Source: Acidobacteriaceae bacterium (GTDB lineage Bacteria; Acidobacteriota; Terriglobia; Terriglobales; Acidobacteriaceae). Taken from it: a stretch of 64,000 nucleotides of DNA. The notes under the pieces are model-generated. The model had not been told where the DNA came from. It made no database searches and was given only the letters and a program-made list of their open reading frames with translations. Below, piece after piece: positions 35,526 through 44,660 of the stretch (the first letter of the stretch is position 1; every line of letters begins with the position of its first letter). The position numbers were made by a program, and so were the translations under genes. Location: NCBI GenBank assembly GCA_025462885.1, contig JAOAPN010000012.1:62001-126000 (forward strand), given 5' to 3'.

Positions 35526-35571
35526 CCTTTCACGCAGGCTTTCCCCACACTGAACTAGTAGGCCATTGACG

Positions 35572-37098
35572 ATGCCGAAACTGACCCGGACCTCCCGCAA
35601 GATCGTCTTCTTCTTCCCCTCCTTCGCCAGTTCCGAGGCGACTGCGCCCCTCGGCATCCTCGCCGTTGCCACCCCTCTCATCCGCGCGGGCTACCAGATC
35701 GTTCTCATCGACTCCACCATCACCCCCAACTACAAACAGCGTGTCCTCGCCGAAGTCCGGGATGCCCTTTGCCTGGGCATCTCTCTTGTCACAGGCCCCA
35801 TGATCCGCGAGACCGTAGAGATCGCTCGCGCCGTCAAGGATTGGAACGCCGACTTCCCCATCATCCTCGGCGGATGGCACCCCTCTCTCCTCCCTGAGCA
35901 GACCTTGCAGGCCGACTGCGTTGACTATGTCGTCCGAGGACAGGGCGAGGACGCGCTGCTCGAACTAGTCCAACACCTCGAGACACGCTCCGCTCCCGAC
36001 CTCGTCCCTGGAATCGGTTTTAAGCGCGGTGGCAAGCTGATCATGACCCCCGAGCGGGCGCTTAAACCACTTGTTGATATGCCTCCAAAGGCATATCACA
36101 TTGCAGATTTCGATGCCTATGAGCGCGGCTGCGGTAAGCGCTGGGCCATGTACACCTCCTCTCTCGCCTGCCCCTTCAACTGCGCTTACTGCACCAACGC
36201 CGGAGTCTACGGCCGCAAGTGGAACGCCTTACCTGCGGAGCAGTTCGTTGAAGAGACCGTTGACCTCACCCGTCGCTATCGTCTCGAAATGCTCTGGGTG
36301 GTAGACGATAACTTCCTCGTCGATCTCGATCGCGCCCGCGGCATAGCGGAAGGCCTGGTACGTGAGCAGTCTCAGTTCAAGTGGAGCATCCAGGCCACCA
36401 CCAACATGGTGGCCCGCCTCTCCGTGGAAGACCTCAAACTCCTGCGCCGCGCTGGTCTCCATCAGGTCTGCCAAGGCGTCGACTCTGGCTCCCCCAAGAT
36501 CCTTGGCCTGATGAACAAGACCTTTCAGGACTTCGACCAAATCTACGAGAGTGCTGCCCGTTGCCTCTCTGCAGACATCCGACCTTCTTTCAATATCATC
36601 TTCGCCTTTCCGGGCGAGGGTCCGAAGGAACGGCGTGAGACTGTCGACTTCATGATGGACGTCTGCCGTCGCTTCCCCGGGGCCGAATTCTGGACAAACA
36701 TCTTCACTCCCTATCCTGGGTCCCCGATCTTCGAGAAGACGGCCGAGATCGGCATTGAAGTACCTAAGACGCTAGAAGCCTGGGCCGAGTATTTTCCTCG
36801 CTATACCAAACTTCCCTGGCTTCAAGGCAAGGAGCATACCCGTCTTCAGGTCATGCGGGACTACCTTCGTATCGCATTCGACCGCATTCCCATCGCCGCC
36901 GACACCCGGGGGCCGATTACTCGCATCGTCCAGAAGTCCATTTCGTTGCCGGCTCGCTGGCGGCTCGATCATGACGTCTATAAATACCCAGTAGAGATCT
37001 GGCTCAACAACAAACTCAAGAAACGTCTCGCGTCTGCACACAAACCTGCTGTAGACGCTAAGCGCCTCGCCAACACCCCTGCAGAGGCCGCATGCTGA
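35572..37098 (+). CDS. Cobalamin-binding radical SAM protein (subfamily 1)
   Basis: A 508-residue protein of the class B type. The N-terminal cobalamin-binding Rossmann domain (residues 1 to about 150) has KIVFFFPSFASSE, LGISLVTGPM and VRGQGEDALLELV, but no Asp-x-His-x2-Gly; the base-on type histidine is absent. The radical SAM barrel starts with C200-x3-C204-x2-C207 in SLACPFNCAYCTNAG, which binds the 4Fe-4S cluster that cleaves SAM. A 120-residue C-terminal helical part follows. Such enzymes methylate unactivated carbon or perform rearrangements. TTG 35566 is an alternative start. Close paralogues are at 37092 and 43191. Confidence 0.88.
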   Translation: MPKLTRTSRKIVFFFPSFASSEATAPLGILAVATPLIRAGYQIVLIDSTITPNYKQRVLAEVRDALCLGISLVTGPMIRETVEIARAVKDWNADFPIILGGWHPSLLPEQTLQADCVDYVVRGQGEDALLELVQHLETRSAPDLVPGIGFKRGGKLIMTPERALKPLVDMPPKAYHIADFDAYERGCGKRWAMYTSSLACPFNCAYCTNAGVYGRKWNALPAEQFVEETVDLTRRYRLEMLWVVDDNFLVDLDRARGIAEGLVREQSQFKWSIQATTNMVARLSVEDLKLLRRAGLHQVCQGVDSGSPKILGLMNKTFQDFDQIYESAARCLSADIRPSFNIIFAFPGEGPKERRETVDFMMDVCRRFPGAEFWTNIFTPYPGSPIFEKTAEIGIEVPKTLEAWAEYFPRYTKLPWLQGKEHTRLQVMRDYLRIAFDRIPIAADTRGPITRIVQKSISLPARWRLDHDVYKYPVEIWLNNKLKKRLASAHKPAVDAKRLANTPAEAAC

Positions 37099-38606
37099 CC
37101 TCGAGCCCGCCAACCGGCGGCAAGGTCGTCCTCTTCTACCCACCCTACGACGGGCCGCCCTTGGGGGCCCCGCTAAGTCTTCTGTCGCTTGCCGGCACAT
37201 TGCGCGAAGCAAATTTCAATGTCGTCTTGATCGATGCGGCCATCGAGCCTGACTATCTCGATCAGATCGCGGAGCACACAGATGCACTGCTCCTCGGCAT
37301 CTCTGTCCTCACAGGTCCTATGATTGGCGGCGCGATCCAGGCTGCAAAGCACGTCAAGAAATACGCCCCGAACGTCACAGTTGTCTTTGGTGGTTGGCAT
37401 CCGACGCTCTGCCCGGAGTCAACCCTGCGCGAGCCTTACGTAGACATCGTGGTGCGCGGGCAGGGAGAGTTGACGATCGTCGAACTGGCCGCAGCTCTCG
37501 CAAATCATCAACCACTGGATTTCATCCATGGCATCTCCTGGAAGAAAAATGGTCGGCTCATCGAGAACTTTGAACGGCGCGTCCAGCCTGTCGATACGTT
37601 CGCCCCGCCCGCGTTCGATCTAACCAACTTCGATGCCTACGAGCGCGCTACCGGCAAGCGCGAACTTGCCTATGCCACCAGCATCGGTTGCCCCTATGCC
37701 TGCAACTATTGCACGGACATGGTTGTCTACAAGCGCCGCTTCAACGCCTATACCGCTGAGCACGTCGTCTCCGAACTAACCGGACTGGTCAGGCAGTACC
37801 GCATTACCAACGTCGCCCTGCTCGACTCCAACTTTCCAGTAGACCTGCGTCGCGCGATTGCCATTGCGCAGGGTATACGCGATTCGGGAGTCAAGTTCAC
37901 GTGGACCTTTCAGGCATCCACTGACTTCATCTGCCGCATGAGCCAGGATGAGGTCCAACTCCTAGCCGACAGTGGCGTCAGCTACATGGGCTTCGGCACC
38001 GAGAGCACCTCAAAGACTGTACTCAAGATGATGAACAAGCGACATCAGGAGGTCGACGAGATGTACGAAACAGCACGCAAAGCCTCGCTCGCCCGCATTC
38101 GCGTTACCTTCAACCTCATCCTCGGTTATCCAGGCGAGACCGAAGAGGATCGCCTCATCACCTTCCGCACCATGTCCGACATCGGCCGACAATTCCCAAA
38201 CGTTCGCTTCTCTCCTAACATCTTCACCCCGTATCCCGGCATCCCGATCTGGCCGCAGCTTCGCGAGATGGGTGTCGTCGAGCCTCAGACTCTCGAAGAG
38301 TGGATGTCCATGCCACTTGGTGCAAACCTTCTCCCCTGGCTCCGGGGACGCGAGCTTGCACGTCTCGATCGCATGCTCGCGTACTTTCTTCTGCTCAACC
38401 AGGTTCGCCGGCGCTCCGGCTCTTCGCTTCTACAAAAAGTCACCCGGCTTGCCATCAGTGAACCCATTCGTTGGCGCCTTAACGCCAGCCTCTTTTCCTT
38501 CCCCTGGGAGCTGTGGCTTTCACAACTCTCGGAGCACCTGGTCAAGCGTCGCTCCCTCGTCACCGGCCAGGAACTACCCACCGCGGAGTCCGCCAATGCT
38601 TGCTAA
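37092..38606 (+). CDS. Cobalamin-binding radical SAM protein (subfamily 1)
   Basis: A 504-residue protein with the same architecture as its upstream neighbour, down to the cluster cysteines at C200-x3-C204-x2-C207 (SIGCPYACNYCTDMV). The corrinoid domain shows KVVLFYPPYDGPP, LGISVLTGPMIGGAI and VFGGWHPTLCPESTL; again no His-on motif. NLILGYPGETEEDR is the usual SAM-domain strand motif. It overlaps the upstream gene by 7 bp. The paralogue pair has diverged enough to act on different positions or substrates, but the reaction is unknown. Confidence 0.88.
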   Translation: MLTSSPPTGGKVVLFYPPYDGPPLGAPLSLLSLAGTLREANFNVVLIDAAIEPDYLDQIAEHTDALLLGISVLTGPMIGGAIQAAKHVKKYAPNVTVVFGGWHPTLCPESTLREPYVDIVVRGQGELTIVELAAALANHQPLDFIHGISWKKNGRLIENFERRVQPVDTFAPPAFDLTNFDAYERATGKRELAYATSIGCPYACNYCTDMVVYKRRFNAYTAEHVVSELTGLVRQYRITNVALLDSNFPVDLRRAIAIAQGIRDSGVKFTWTFQASTDFICRMSQDEVQLLADSGVSYMGFGTESTSKTVLKMMNKRHQEVDEMYETARKASLARIRVTFNLILGYPGETEEDRLITFRTMSDIGRQFPNVRFSPNIFTPYPGIPIWPQLREMGVVEPQTLEEWMSMPLGANLLPWLRGRELARLDRMLAYFLLLNQVRRRSGSSLLQKVTRLAISEPIRWRLNASLFSFPWELWLSQLSEHLVKRRSLVTGQELPTAESANAC

Positions 38607-40038
38607 CCCCGTGTTGCTTACTCACTCGTACCATCTTGCTTCCGACGCCAAGCAATGGCGGAAGATGCAGCCCTATCCACCCCTGGGAACTCTCTACGCT
38701 GCAACCGCCCTGCGAGCTGCCGGGATCCCCGTAGCTGTCTTCGACACTACCTTCGTTGATCCTCTGGTCGGCTTCGAGGAAGCTCTCAAACAATATCGCC
38801 CCGAACTCGTAGTTATCTATGAAGACGACTTCAACTTCGTTACCAAGATGTGTCTCACTCACATGCGTGAGTTAGCCCGCGACCTTGCGCGCCTCGCCAG
38901 TGCATATGGCATCCCAGTCATCGCGCATGGATCGGATGCCACCGACAATCCTGAGATCTATCTCGACCAGGGCATCTCCTACATCCTCAGCGGAGAAGCA
39001 GAACACACCCTCGTTGAGCTGTGCATAGCGCTTGGGAACTATGAGGTGGCCGGCTCCATCCCGGGACTCGTCTATCGCGACGACAAGGGTCTTCACACCG
39101 CACCTTCTCCGTCCAGGAATCTCCTCTGGCCCGCTTTGCCCAAGCCTGCCCGCGACCTTATCGACCTGAATCCTTACCGCGATGCATGGGTAGCCCACCA
39201 CGGCTTCTTCTCCACGAACGTGGTCGCAAGCCGAGGCTGTCCGTACCGCTGTAACTGGTGCGCCAAACCAATCTCGGGGGACCGGTTCCATCTTCGCTCT
39301 CCGCAAGCAGTCGCCGATGAGCTTCATGAACTGAAGGCTCTCCACCACGTAGATCACGTGTGGTTCGGAGATGACGTCTTCGCACTCGACCATAGATGGC
39401 TTGAGTCCTTCGCCAACGCCGTGGAAGCTTACGGAAACCCGACACCATTCAAGATCCAAACCCGAGCAGACCTCATGTCCGAGGCGAACGTCACCAATCT
39501 AAAACGCGCTGGCTGCACCGAAGTCTGGCTTGGCGCTGAATCGGGTTCGCAGCAGATTCTCGATGCGATGAACAAAGGTCTCAAGGTCTCAGCTATCCAT
39601 ACCGCTCGTCACCGTCTCGGCGAGGCAGATATTCGTGCCTGCTTCTTCCTGCAGTTCGGCTACCCAGGAGAGACCTGGCCGGAAATCAGCGAAACCATTC
39701 AGCTCGTGCGAGACACAAAGCCCGATGATATCGGTGTGTCCCTCTCCTACCCACTGCCCGGAACTCCCTTCTATGAGCGCGTGCAACAACAGCTCGGCGA
39801 GAAGCGAAACTGGGCTGACAGCGACGACCTCTGCACAATCCACACCGCCGCATATCAGGACGTTTTCTACCATGCCCTGCGCGACGCTCTCCACGCCGAG
39901 GTCAACGGAGTTGATGCCACAAAGGCTCTCTGGCAGCGCGTTCACAGTTTGGAGCCTATCAGCCGCAATACGCACGTCCTTCCTCCCCACCGCTTCCTGC
40001 ACACGTCCGATCTTGTCTCCATTACGGAGAGCGCTTGA
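38596..40038 (+). CDS. Cobalamin-binding radical SAM protein (subfamily 2)
   Basis: A 480-residue protein. The corrinoid domain is of a different type from the previous two: LLTHSYHLASDAKQWRKM, then PLGTLYAATALRAAGIPVAVFDTTF. The cluster cysteines are C215-x3-C219-x2-C222 (SRGCPYRCNWCAKP), followed by the FGDDVFALD and LQFGYPGETWPEI motifs. ATG 38596 overlaps the previous stop by 11 bp; a longer in-frame extension back to 38272 lies entirely inside that gene. It is close to the next gene in sequence and shares its N-terminal motif. Confidence 0.87.
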   Translation: MLANPVLLTHSYHLASDAKQWRKMQPYPPLGTLYAATALRAAGIPVAVFDTTFVDPLVGFEEALKQYRPELVVIYEDDFNFVTKMCLTHMRELARDLARLASAYGIPVIAHGSDATDNPEIYLDQGISYILSGEAEHTLVELCIALGNYEVAGSIPGLVYRDDKGLHTAPSPSRNLLWPALPKPARDLIDLNPYRDAWVAHHGFFSTNVVASRGCPYRCNWCAKPISGDRFHLRSPQAVADELHELKALHHVDHVWFGDDVFALDHRWLESFANAVEAYGNPTPFKIQTRADLMSEANVTNLKRAGCTEVWLGAESGSQQILDAMNKGLKVSAIHTARHRLGEADIRACFFLQFGYPGETWPEISETIQLVRDTKPDDIGVSLSYPLPGTPFYERVQQQLGEKRNWADSDDLCTIHTAAYQDVFYHALRDALHAEVNGVDATKALWQRVHSLEPISRNTHVLPPHRFLHTSDLVSITESA

Positions 40039-41447
40039 TGCCAGACCTTCTTCTCACTCACGGCTACTTTCTCTATGAAGACCCCAAAGAGATGCAGATT
40101 ATGAAACCCTATGCGCCCTTGGGAATTCTCTATCTCTGCTCGCATCTTCGCCGAGCCGGCTTTGATGTCGATGTCTTTGACACGACTTTCTCCAGCCGCG
40201 AAGCGCTCTTCCAACACCTCCGCACCGAGTCCCCATCGGTTCTCGGAATCTACGCTAATCTGATGACCCGCATCAACGCCATCGAGATCATGTCCGTAGC
40301 GCGCGAAGCCGGCTGGCGCGTGATCGTCGGCGGCCCCGAACCGGGTGCATACGCGCAGGAATACCTCGAAGCCGGAGCCGAGTTCGTCGTCTCCGGCGAA
40401 GGCGAGGCCACTCTCGAAGAGCTGCTAACTGCCCTTCGCGACGGAGCCCACAACTCCGATGCATCATGGCGCTCAAAGATCGCCGGCGTAGCGTATCTTG
40501 ACGAACAAAAATACTTCCGCCAGAACCCCTCACGCGCACAGATTGCGGACCTCGACTCCCAGCCATGGCCCGCACGCCATGCGATCGATGTCCAGCGCTA
40601 CGTCGACACCTGGCGGACCCATCACCAGCAGGGCTCAGTCAACTTCATCACAGCTCGAGGCTGTCCCTATAAATGCCGTTGGTGTTCGCACCAGGTGTAC
40701 GGCCAGACGCACCGTCGCCGCAATCCCATCAGGGTTGTCGATGAAGTGGAGTGGCTCCTCCAACGGTACAACCCGGATATCGTCTGGGTCTCGGATGATG
40801 TTTTTACCATCAACCACGAATGGATTCGCCAATACGCCACAGAGATGCGACGGCGGAATCTTCGTATCCCTTTCGAGTGCATCTCCCGTGCCGACCGCCT
40901 CAACGAGGAGATGCTCGATCTCCTGGCTGAACTAGGGTGCTTTCGCATCTGGATCGGGTCCGAGTCCGGCTCACAGCGTCTCCTTGACTCCATGGATCGC
41001 GGGGTCAAGGTCGAACAAGTCCAGCGCGCCGTCGAGATGAGTCGAGCCCGCAACATTCAGAGCGGCATGTTTTTGATGTGGGGCTATGAAGGTGAAGAGA
41101 TGCAGGATATTGAAGCCACCATCCGACACGTCAGCAAAACCAAGCCGGACGTCTTCTTCACGACTGTCTCCTACCCCATCAAAGGGACGCCCTACTATCA
41201 ACAGGTCCAGAACAAGCTCGTCCAACTCAACCCATGGAACCAAAGTTCAGACCGCGAGATCAAGATCCTCGGCCGCCACTCTCGCACCTTCTATGCTCAT
41301 GCCGACAAGCTTCTCCGCGACGAGGTCCAGCTTGCTCGTCTTACTGACAACGGAGCCCAGGACGACTCCACTATCCGCGAATTGATCGACAACATCGTCG
41401 CCTCTCGTCAGGCCTTGCTCGCTACGCACAACGAGGTGGAGGCATGA
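40038..41447 (+). CDS. Cobalamin-binding radical SAM protein (subfamily 2)
   Basis: A 469-residue protein paralogous to the upstream gene: LLTHGYFLYEDPKEMQIM, PLGILYLCSHLRRAGFDVDVFDTTF, and cluster cysteines C209-x3-C213-x2-C216 (ARGCPYKCRWCSHQV). SDDVFTINHEWI and MWGYEGEEMQDIE correspond to the partner motifs. ATG 40038 shares its A with the upstream stop (TTGATG). In characterised relatives this class acts in antibiotic, bacteriochlorophyll and hopanoid methylation, and none of those is indicated by the neighbours here. Function unresolved. Confidence 0.87.
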   Translation: MPDLLLTHGYFLYEDPKEMQIMKPYAPLGILYLCSHLRRAGFDVDVFDTTFSSREALFQHLRTESPSVLGIYANLMTRINAIEIMSVAREAGWRVIVGGPEPGAYAQEYLEAGAEFVVSGEGEATLEELLTALRDGAHNSDASWRSKIAGVAYLDEQKYFRQNPSRAQIADLDSQPWPARHAIDVQRYVDTWRTHHQQGSVNFITARGCPYKCRWCSHQVYGQTHRRRNPIRVVDEVEWLLQRYNPDIVWVSDDVFTINHEWIRQYATEMRRRNLRIPFECISRADRLNEEMLDLLAELGCFRIWIGSESGSQRLLDSMDRGVKVEQVQRAVEMSRARNIQSGMFLMWGYEGEEMQDIEATIRHVSKTKPDVFFTTVSYPIKGTPYYQQVQNKLVQLNPWNQSSDREIKILGRHSRTFYAHADKLLRDEVQLARLTDNGAQDDSTIRELIDNIVASRQALLATHNEVEA

Positions 41448-42268
41448 ATTCAAAGGCCCATCTCACCGGCGGTCTCACGGCCGGGGCGGTCTTTGACCGT
41501 CTCGCAGCTAGCTATGATCGCGACTTCACCGATTCTCTCATCGGACGAGCGCAGCGCGGCTGTGTGTGGAAGATTTTGCTCAAGACGTTCAAGCCCGGCG
41601 ATAACCTTCTTGAGGTAAATTGCGGTACTGGTGAAGACGCATTCTTTCTCGCCAACCACGGCATATCCGTCTTCGCCTGCGACGCGTCCCAGCAAATGAT
41701 CGCGCGGGCTGAACAGCGTCTGGCTCTCAAGTCTCCCACTCCCCCGAGTGTCTTCTACCATCTCCCCACGGAACGGATCGACGAACTCAATCCTACCCAA
41801 AGGTTCGACGGCGTCTTCTCCAACTTCTCCGGTCTTAACTGTATCGAGAATCTCTCTCCTGTAGCCCAGGCGCTTGCTCGGCTCGTAAAACCCGGAGACC
41901 GCCTGCTTCTCTGCTTTTCTACCCGGTACTGCCTTCTCGAGATCATCTATTATCTGCTGCACAATCAGCCGGGAAAAGCTTTTCGGCGTTGCAAAGGCTT
42001 CTCTCATGCCATCCTCGAAGACCAGACCCTCTCCGTCTTCTACCCCCGCATCCGTCATATCCGCCAAAGCTTCGCTCCATACTTCCGCCTCCGTTCGCGC
42101 GTGGGGGTCGGTGTAGCCATTCCTCCTTCCTATCTGGAACCATTCGTTCGACGGCATCCCAACCTGTTTCGCATCCTGTGTCGGATCGAGCGCGTTGTCT
42201 CGTTGCTTCCGATTCTGCGGACCACCGGCGACCACGTCTTACTCTGCTTCGAGCGGGTGCCTCAATGA
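41444..42268 (+). CDS. SAM-dependent class I methyltransferase
   Basis: A 274-residue methyltransferase. Motif I is LLEVNCGTGEDAFFLANHG, which binds SAM, and the acidic residue after strand 2 is in VFACDASQQM. The motif near FDGVFSNFSGLNCIENL is the usual fourth strand. The C-terminal third is rich in aromatic and basic residues and probably binds the substrate. The start overlaps the previous stop by 4 bp. It sits between two cobalamin radical SAM genes and a second methyltransferase. Confidence 0.85.
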   Translation: MNSKAHLTGGLTAGAVFDRLAASYDRDFTDSLIGRAQRGCVWKILLKTFKPGDNLLEVNCGTGEDAFFLANHGISVFACDASQQMIARAEQRLALKSPTPPSVFYHLPTERIDELNPTQRFDGVFSNFSGLNCIENLSPVAQALARLVKPGDRLLLCFSTRYCLLEIIYYLLHNQPGKAFRRCKGFSHAILEDQTLSVFYPRIRHIRQSFAPYFRLRSRVGVGVAIPPSYLEPFVRRHPNLFRILCRIERVVSLLPILRTTGDHVLLCFERVPQ

Positions 42269-43194
42269 TCTCCACGAAGATTCAAGCTACCTTTGACACC
42301 CTTCACTGCTGGAACTGCTCCGCGGAGGTCACGACATTCCATGACAGCAGTAGTCAGAGTTGCCCACACTGCTATGCCGTAACCGGTTACTCAGAAGGCA
42401 TCTGGCGCTGCCTCCCTCCCGAGCAGTTCGAGTCCTACGATCGATTCATCACCGAATACGAGTTCATCCGCGCCGCCGAGGGCCGTGGAAGCCAGTCCGG
42501 TGCTTATTATTTGGCTCTACCATACGAAGATCTCTCAGGCAAAATGTCAGACCAGTGGAAGATACGCGCGCGATCTTTCGATTACATCCGGCGGCACATC
42601 CTACCCAGGCAGCCACAACGCATCCTCGATCTCGGAGCCGGTAACGGTTGGCTGAGTCACCGTCTCTCTCTTCTCGGGCATAGCCCGGTCGCCGTCGACC
42701 TCCTGACCAACAAAACCGATGGCCTCGGTGCAGCCAATCACTTTCCAGCCCATTTTCCTCGCGTGCAAGCGAGTCTCGATCATCTACCCTTTGCGGATAG
42801 TGCCTTCGACATCGCGATCTTTAACGCGTCATTTCACTACTCCCAGGATTTCATACGCACCGCTGCCGAGGCCCTTCGCTGCGTCCGTTCCGGGGGCATC
42901 ATTCTCATCGCCGATACCCCCTGGTATCAAACGGAAGCGATCGGTCAGCGCATGGTCGAAGCGAAACACGCTCATTTCCAAACAACCTACGGTTTCCAAT
43001 CGGGCTCCATTGCAAGCCAGGAGTTTGTCACCCGAGATCGTCTGGAAAGGATTGCCAGCGCTCTTCATCTACGGTGGAAGATTTACAAGCCTTTTTACGG
43101 CATCCAGTGGCTCATGCGTCCAGTTCTTGCAAAGCTGAGACGCCGTCGCCCACCGTCGCGATTTCACATCTTCCTCGCTGAGAAACCCGCATGA
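42265..43194 (+). CDS. SAM-dependent methyltransferase with N-terminal zinc ribbon
   Basis: A 309-residue protein. Cys15, Cys18, Cys33 and Cys36 form a zinc ribbon (CWNC and CPHC) ahead of the catalytic domain. Motif I is RILDLGAGNGWLSHRL, followed by VAVDLLTNKTDG and SFHYSQDFIRTAAEAL; LIADTPWY is the late motif. The ribbon may recruit a protein or a thiol-bearing substrate. ATGA overlap with the preceding methyltransferase. The C-terminal part is basic (KLRRRRPPSRFH), suggesting contact with anionic lipid or polymer, but this is inference. Confidence 0.85.
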   Translation: MISTKIQATFDTLHCWNCSAEVTTFHDSSSQSCPHCYAVTGYSEGIWRCLPPEQFESYDRFITEYEFIRAAEGRGSQSGAYYLALPYEDLSGKMSDQWKIRARSFDYIRRHILPRQPQRILDLGAGNGWLSHRLSLLGHSPVAVDLLTNKTDGLGAANHFPAHFPRVQASLDHLPFADSAFDIAIFNASFHYSQDFIRTAAEALRCVRSGGIILIADTPWYQTEAIGQRMVEAKHAHFQTTYGFQSGSIASQEFVTRDRLERIASALHLRWKIYKPFYGIQWLMRPVLAKLRRRRPPSRFHIFLAEKPA

Positions 43195-44660
43195 TCATTC
43201 TCTATCACCCACGCGCGACAAGGCCTCGCAACCGCCGCCTCCCGCTGGCGATACTGGCTTTGGCGGCAGCCCTCGAAGGCAAGGAAGACTATGAGATTGT
43301 TGACGGCAATCTCGTCGACGAGGCGACGCAATCGATCCTCAACCTCATCGACAACGGCAACGTCGAACTCCTCGGCGTCTCCGCCATGCCTGGCCCACAG
43401 ATGGTTGCGGCTATGGAAACCTCTCGTGAGGTTCGGCGGCTTCGCCCTCACATCCCCATCTGCTGGGGCGGCTACTTTCCTTCCATCTATCCCGATGCTG
43501 CGTTGAATGCTCGTTATGTGGATTATGTGGTGCGTGGTCAAGGAGAAGACACCCTCCTTGAACTTATGGATGCACTTCGCGGCAACCGACCGTTCAACAC
43601 GATCAAAGGTCTACTCTACAAAGACACGTTCGGACTCCGCCACGACAACGGCGAACGTCCCATGAAGGGACCAGACGAGTTTCCCTGGTCCCCCTTCCAT
43701 CGCCTCCCTGTCGAAAAATATCTGCGGCCATCTTTCTTCGGAAAACGCACAGCGGTTCATCACGCGAGCATCGGTTGCCCCTTCAACTGCAGCTTCTGCG
43801 GAGTCCACGCCGCCTATGGAAACAAGGAGAAGTTCGAGTCGCCCGAACGCACCGTAGCCATCCTCACCCATCTCGTCGAACGTTACGGAGCCGACTCCGT
43901 CCAGTTCTACGACATGAACTTTTTCCTTCGTGAGGACCTCGCCCGCGATCTCTGCGACCGCATGGCACCCCTCAATCTTCGCTGGTGGTGCGAGGCCCGT
44001 GTCGACATCATGAGCCGCTATTCCGATGACACCTGGGCCGCAATCAAACGCGCTGGCTGCGCCATGATCTTCTTCGGTGCCGAATCCGGATCAGACTGGG
44101 TCCTTGAAGAGATGCAAAAGGACATCACCACAGAGCAAACCCTTGCGATCGCCCGCCGCACCCGCCAGTTCGGCATCATCCCGGAGTTCTCTTTCGTCAT
44201 CGGCAATCCCAACGATCCCGACCGAGATACCCGCGAGACCCTTCGCTTCATTCGCAAGATCAAACGCATCAACCCGGATTCCGAGATCATCATCCAGCAC
44301 TACACTCCCACCCCTCAGCCTCATCTGGCGGGTGGCGAGATGTATGGCAAGATCGAAGTCCCCTTTCCTGACACACCTGCGGGCTGGGCCTCCCCCGAGT
44401 GGATGAACTACACCCTCCGCATCGATACGAACGCACCGTGGCTTAAGCAAAAAACCAAGAAACTCATTGATAACTTCGAGACCGTGGTCGCCTCCCGCTG
44501 GCCTACTGTTCAGGACATCCGTGCACCGCGTTGGAGCCGCCTCTTCCTCAAGGTACTCAGTGCGTGGCGCTACCGTCTCCACATCTATAGCTTCCCCTTC
44601 GAGCTTCATCTCGCCAACCAGTTCATCGCCCTCCGCAAGCCCAAACGAGAGAGTCTATGA
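43191..44660 (+). CDS. Cobalamin-binding radical SAM protein (subfamily 1, third copy)
   Basis: A 489-residue protein of the first subfamily: LGVSAMPGPQMVAAMETSRE and GGYFPSIYPDAALNARYVD correspond to blocks of the genes at 35572 and 37092. Cluster cysteines are C196-x3-C200-x2-C203 (SIGCPFNCSFCGV). The final SFPFEL block near the C-terminus also resembles the paralogue at 37092. It overlaps the zinc-ribbon methyltransferase by 4 bp. It is the fifth cobalamin-type radical SAM gene in this 9-kb stretch. Confidence 0.87.
   Translation: MIILYHPRATRPRNRRLPLAILALAAALEGKEDYEIVDGNLVDEATQSILNLIDNGNVELLGVSAMPGPQMVAAMETSREVRRLRPHIPICWGGYFPSIYPDAALNARYVDYVVRGQGEDTLLELMDALRGNRPFNTIKGLLYKDTFGLRHDNGERPMKGPDEFPWSPFHRLPVEKYLRPSFFGKRTAVHHASIGCPFNCSFCGVHAAYGNKEKFESPERTVAILTHLVERYGADSVQFYDMNFFLREDLARDLCDRMAPLNLRWWCEARVDIMSRYSDDTWAAIKRAGCAMIFFGAESGSDWVLEEMQKDITTEQTLAIARRTRQFGIIPEFSFVIGNPNDPDRDTRETLRFIRKIKRINPDSEIIIQHYTPTPQPHLAGGEMYGKIEVPFPDTPAGWASPEWMNYTLRIDTNAPWLKQKTKKLIDNFETVVASRWPTVQDIRAPRWSRLFLKVLSAWRYRLHIYSFPFELHLANQFIALRKPKRESL

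Noticed and set aside
35498..35569. A 23-codon frame just before the first radical SAM gene, considered as a peptide substrate
   Set aside because: Its ATG is the second repeat of array C and it spans the presumed promoter and transcript start, so it would probably not be on the mRNA.
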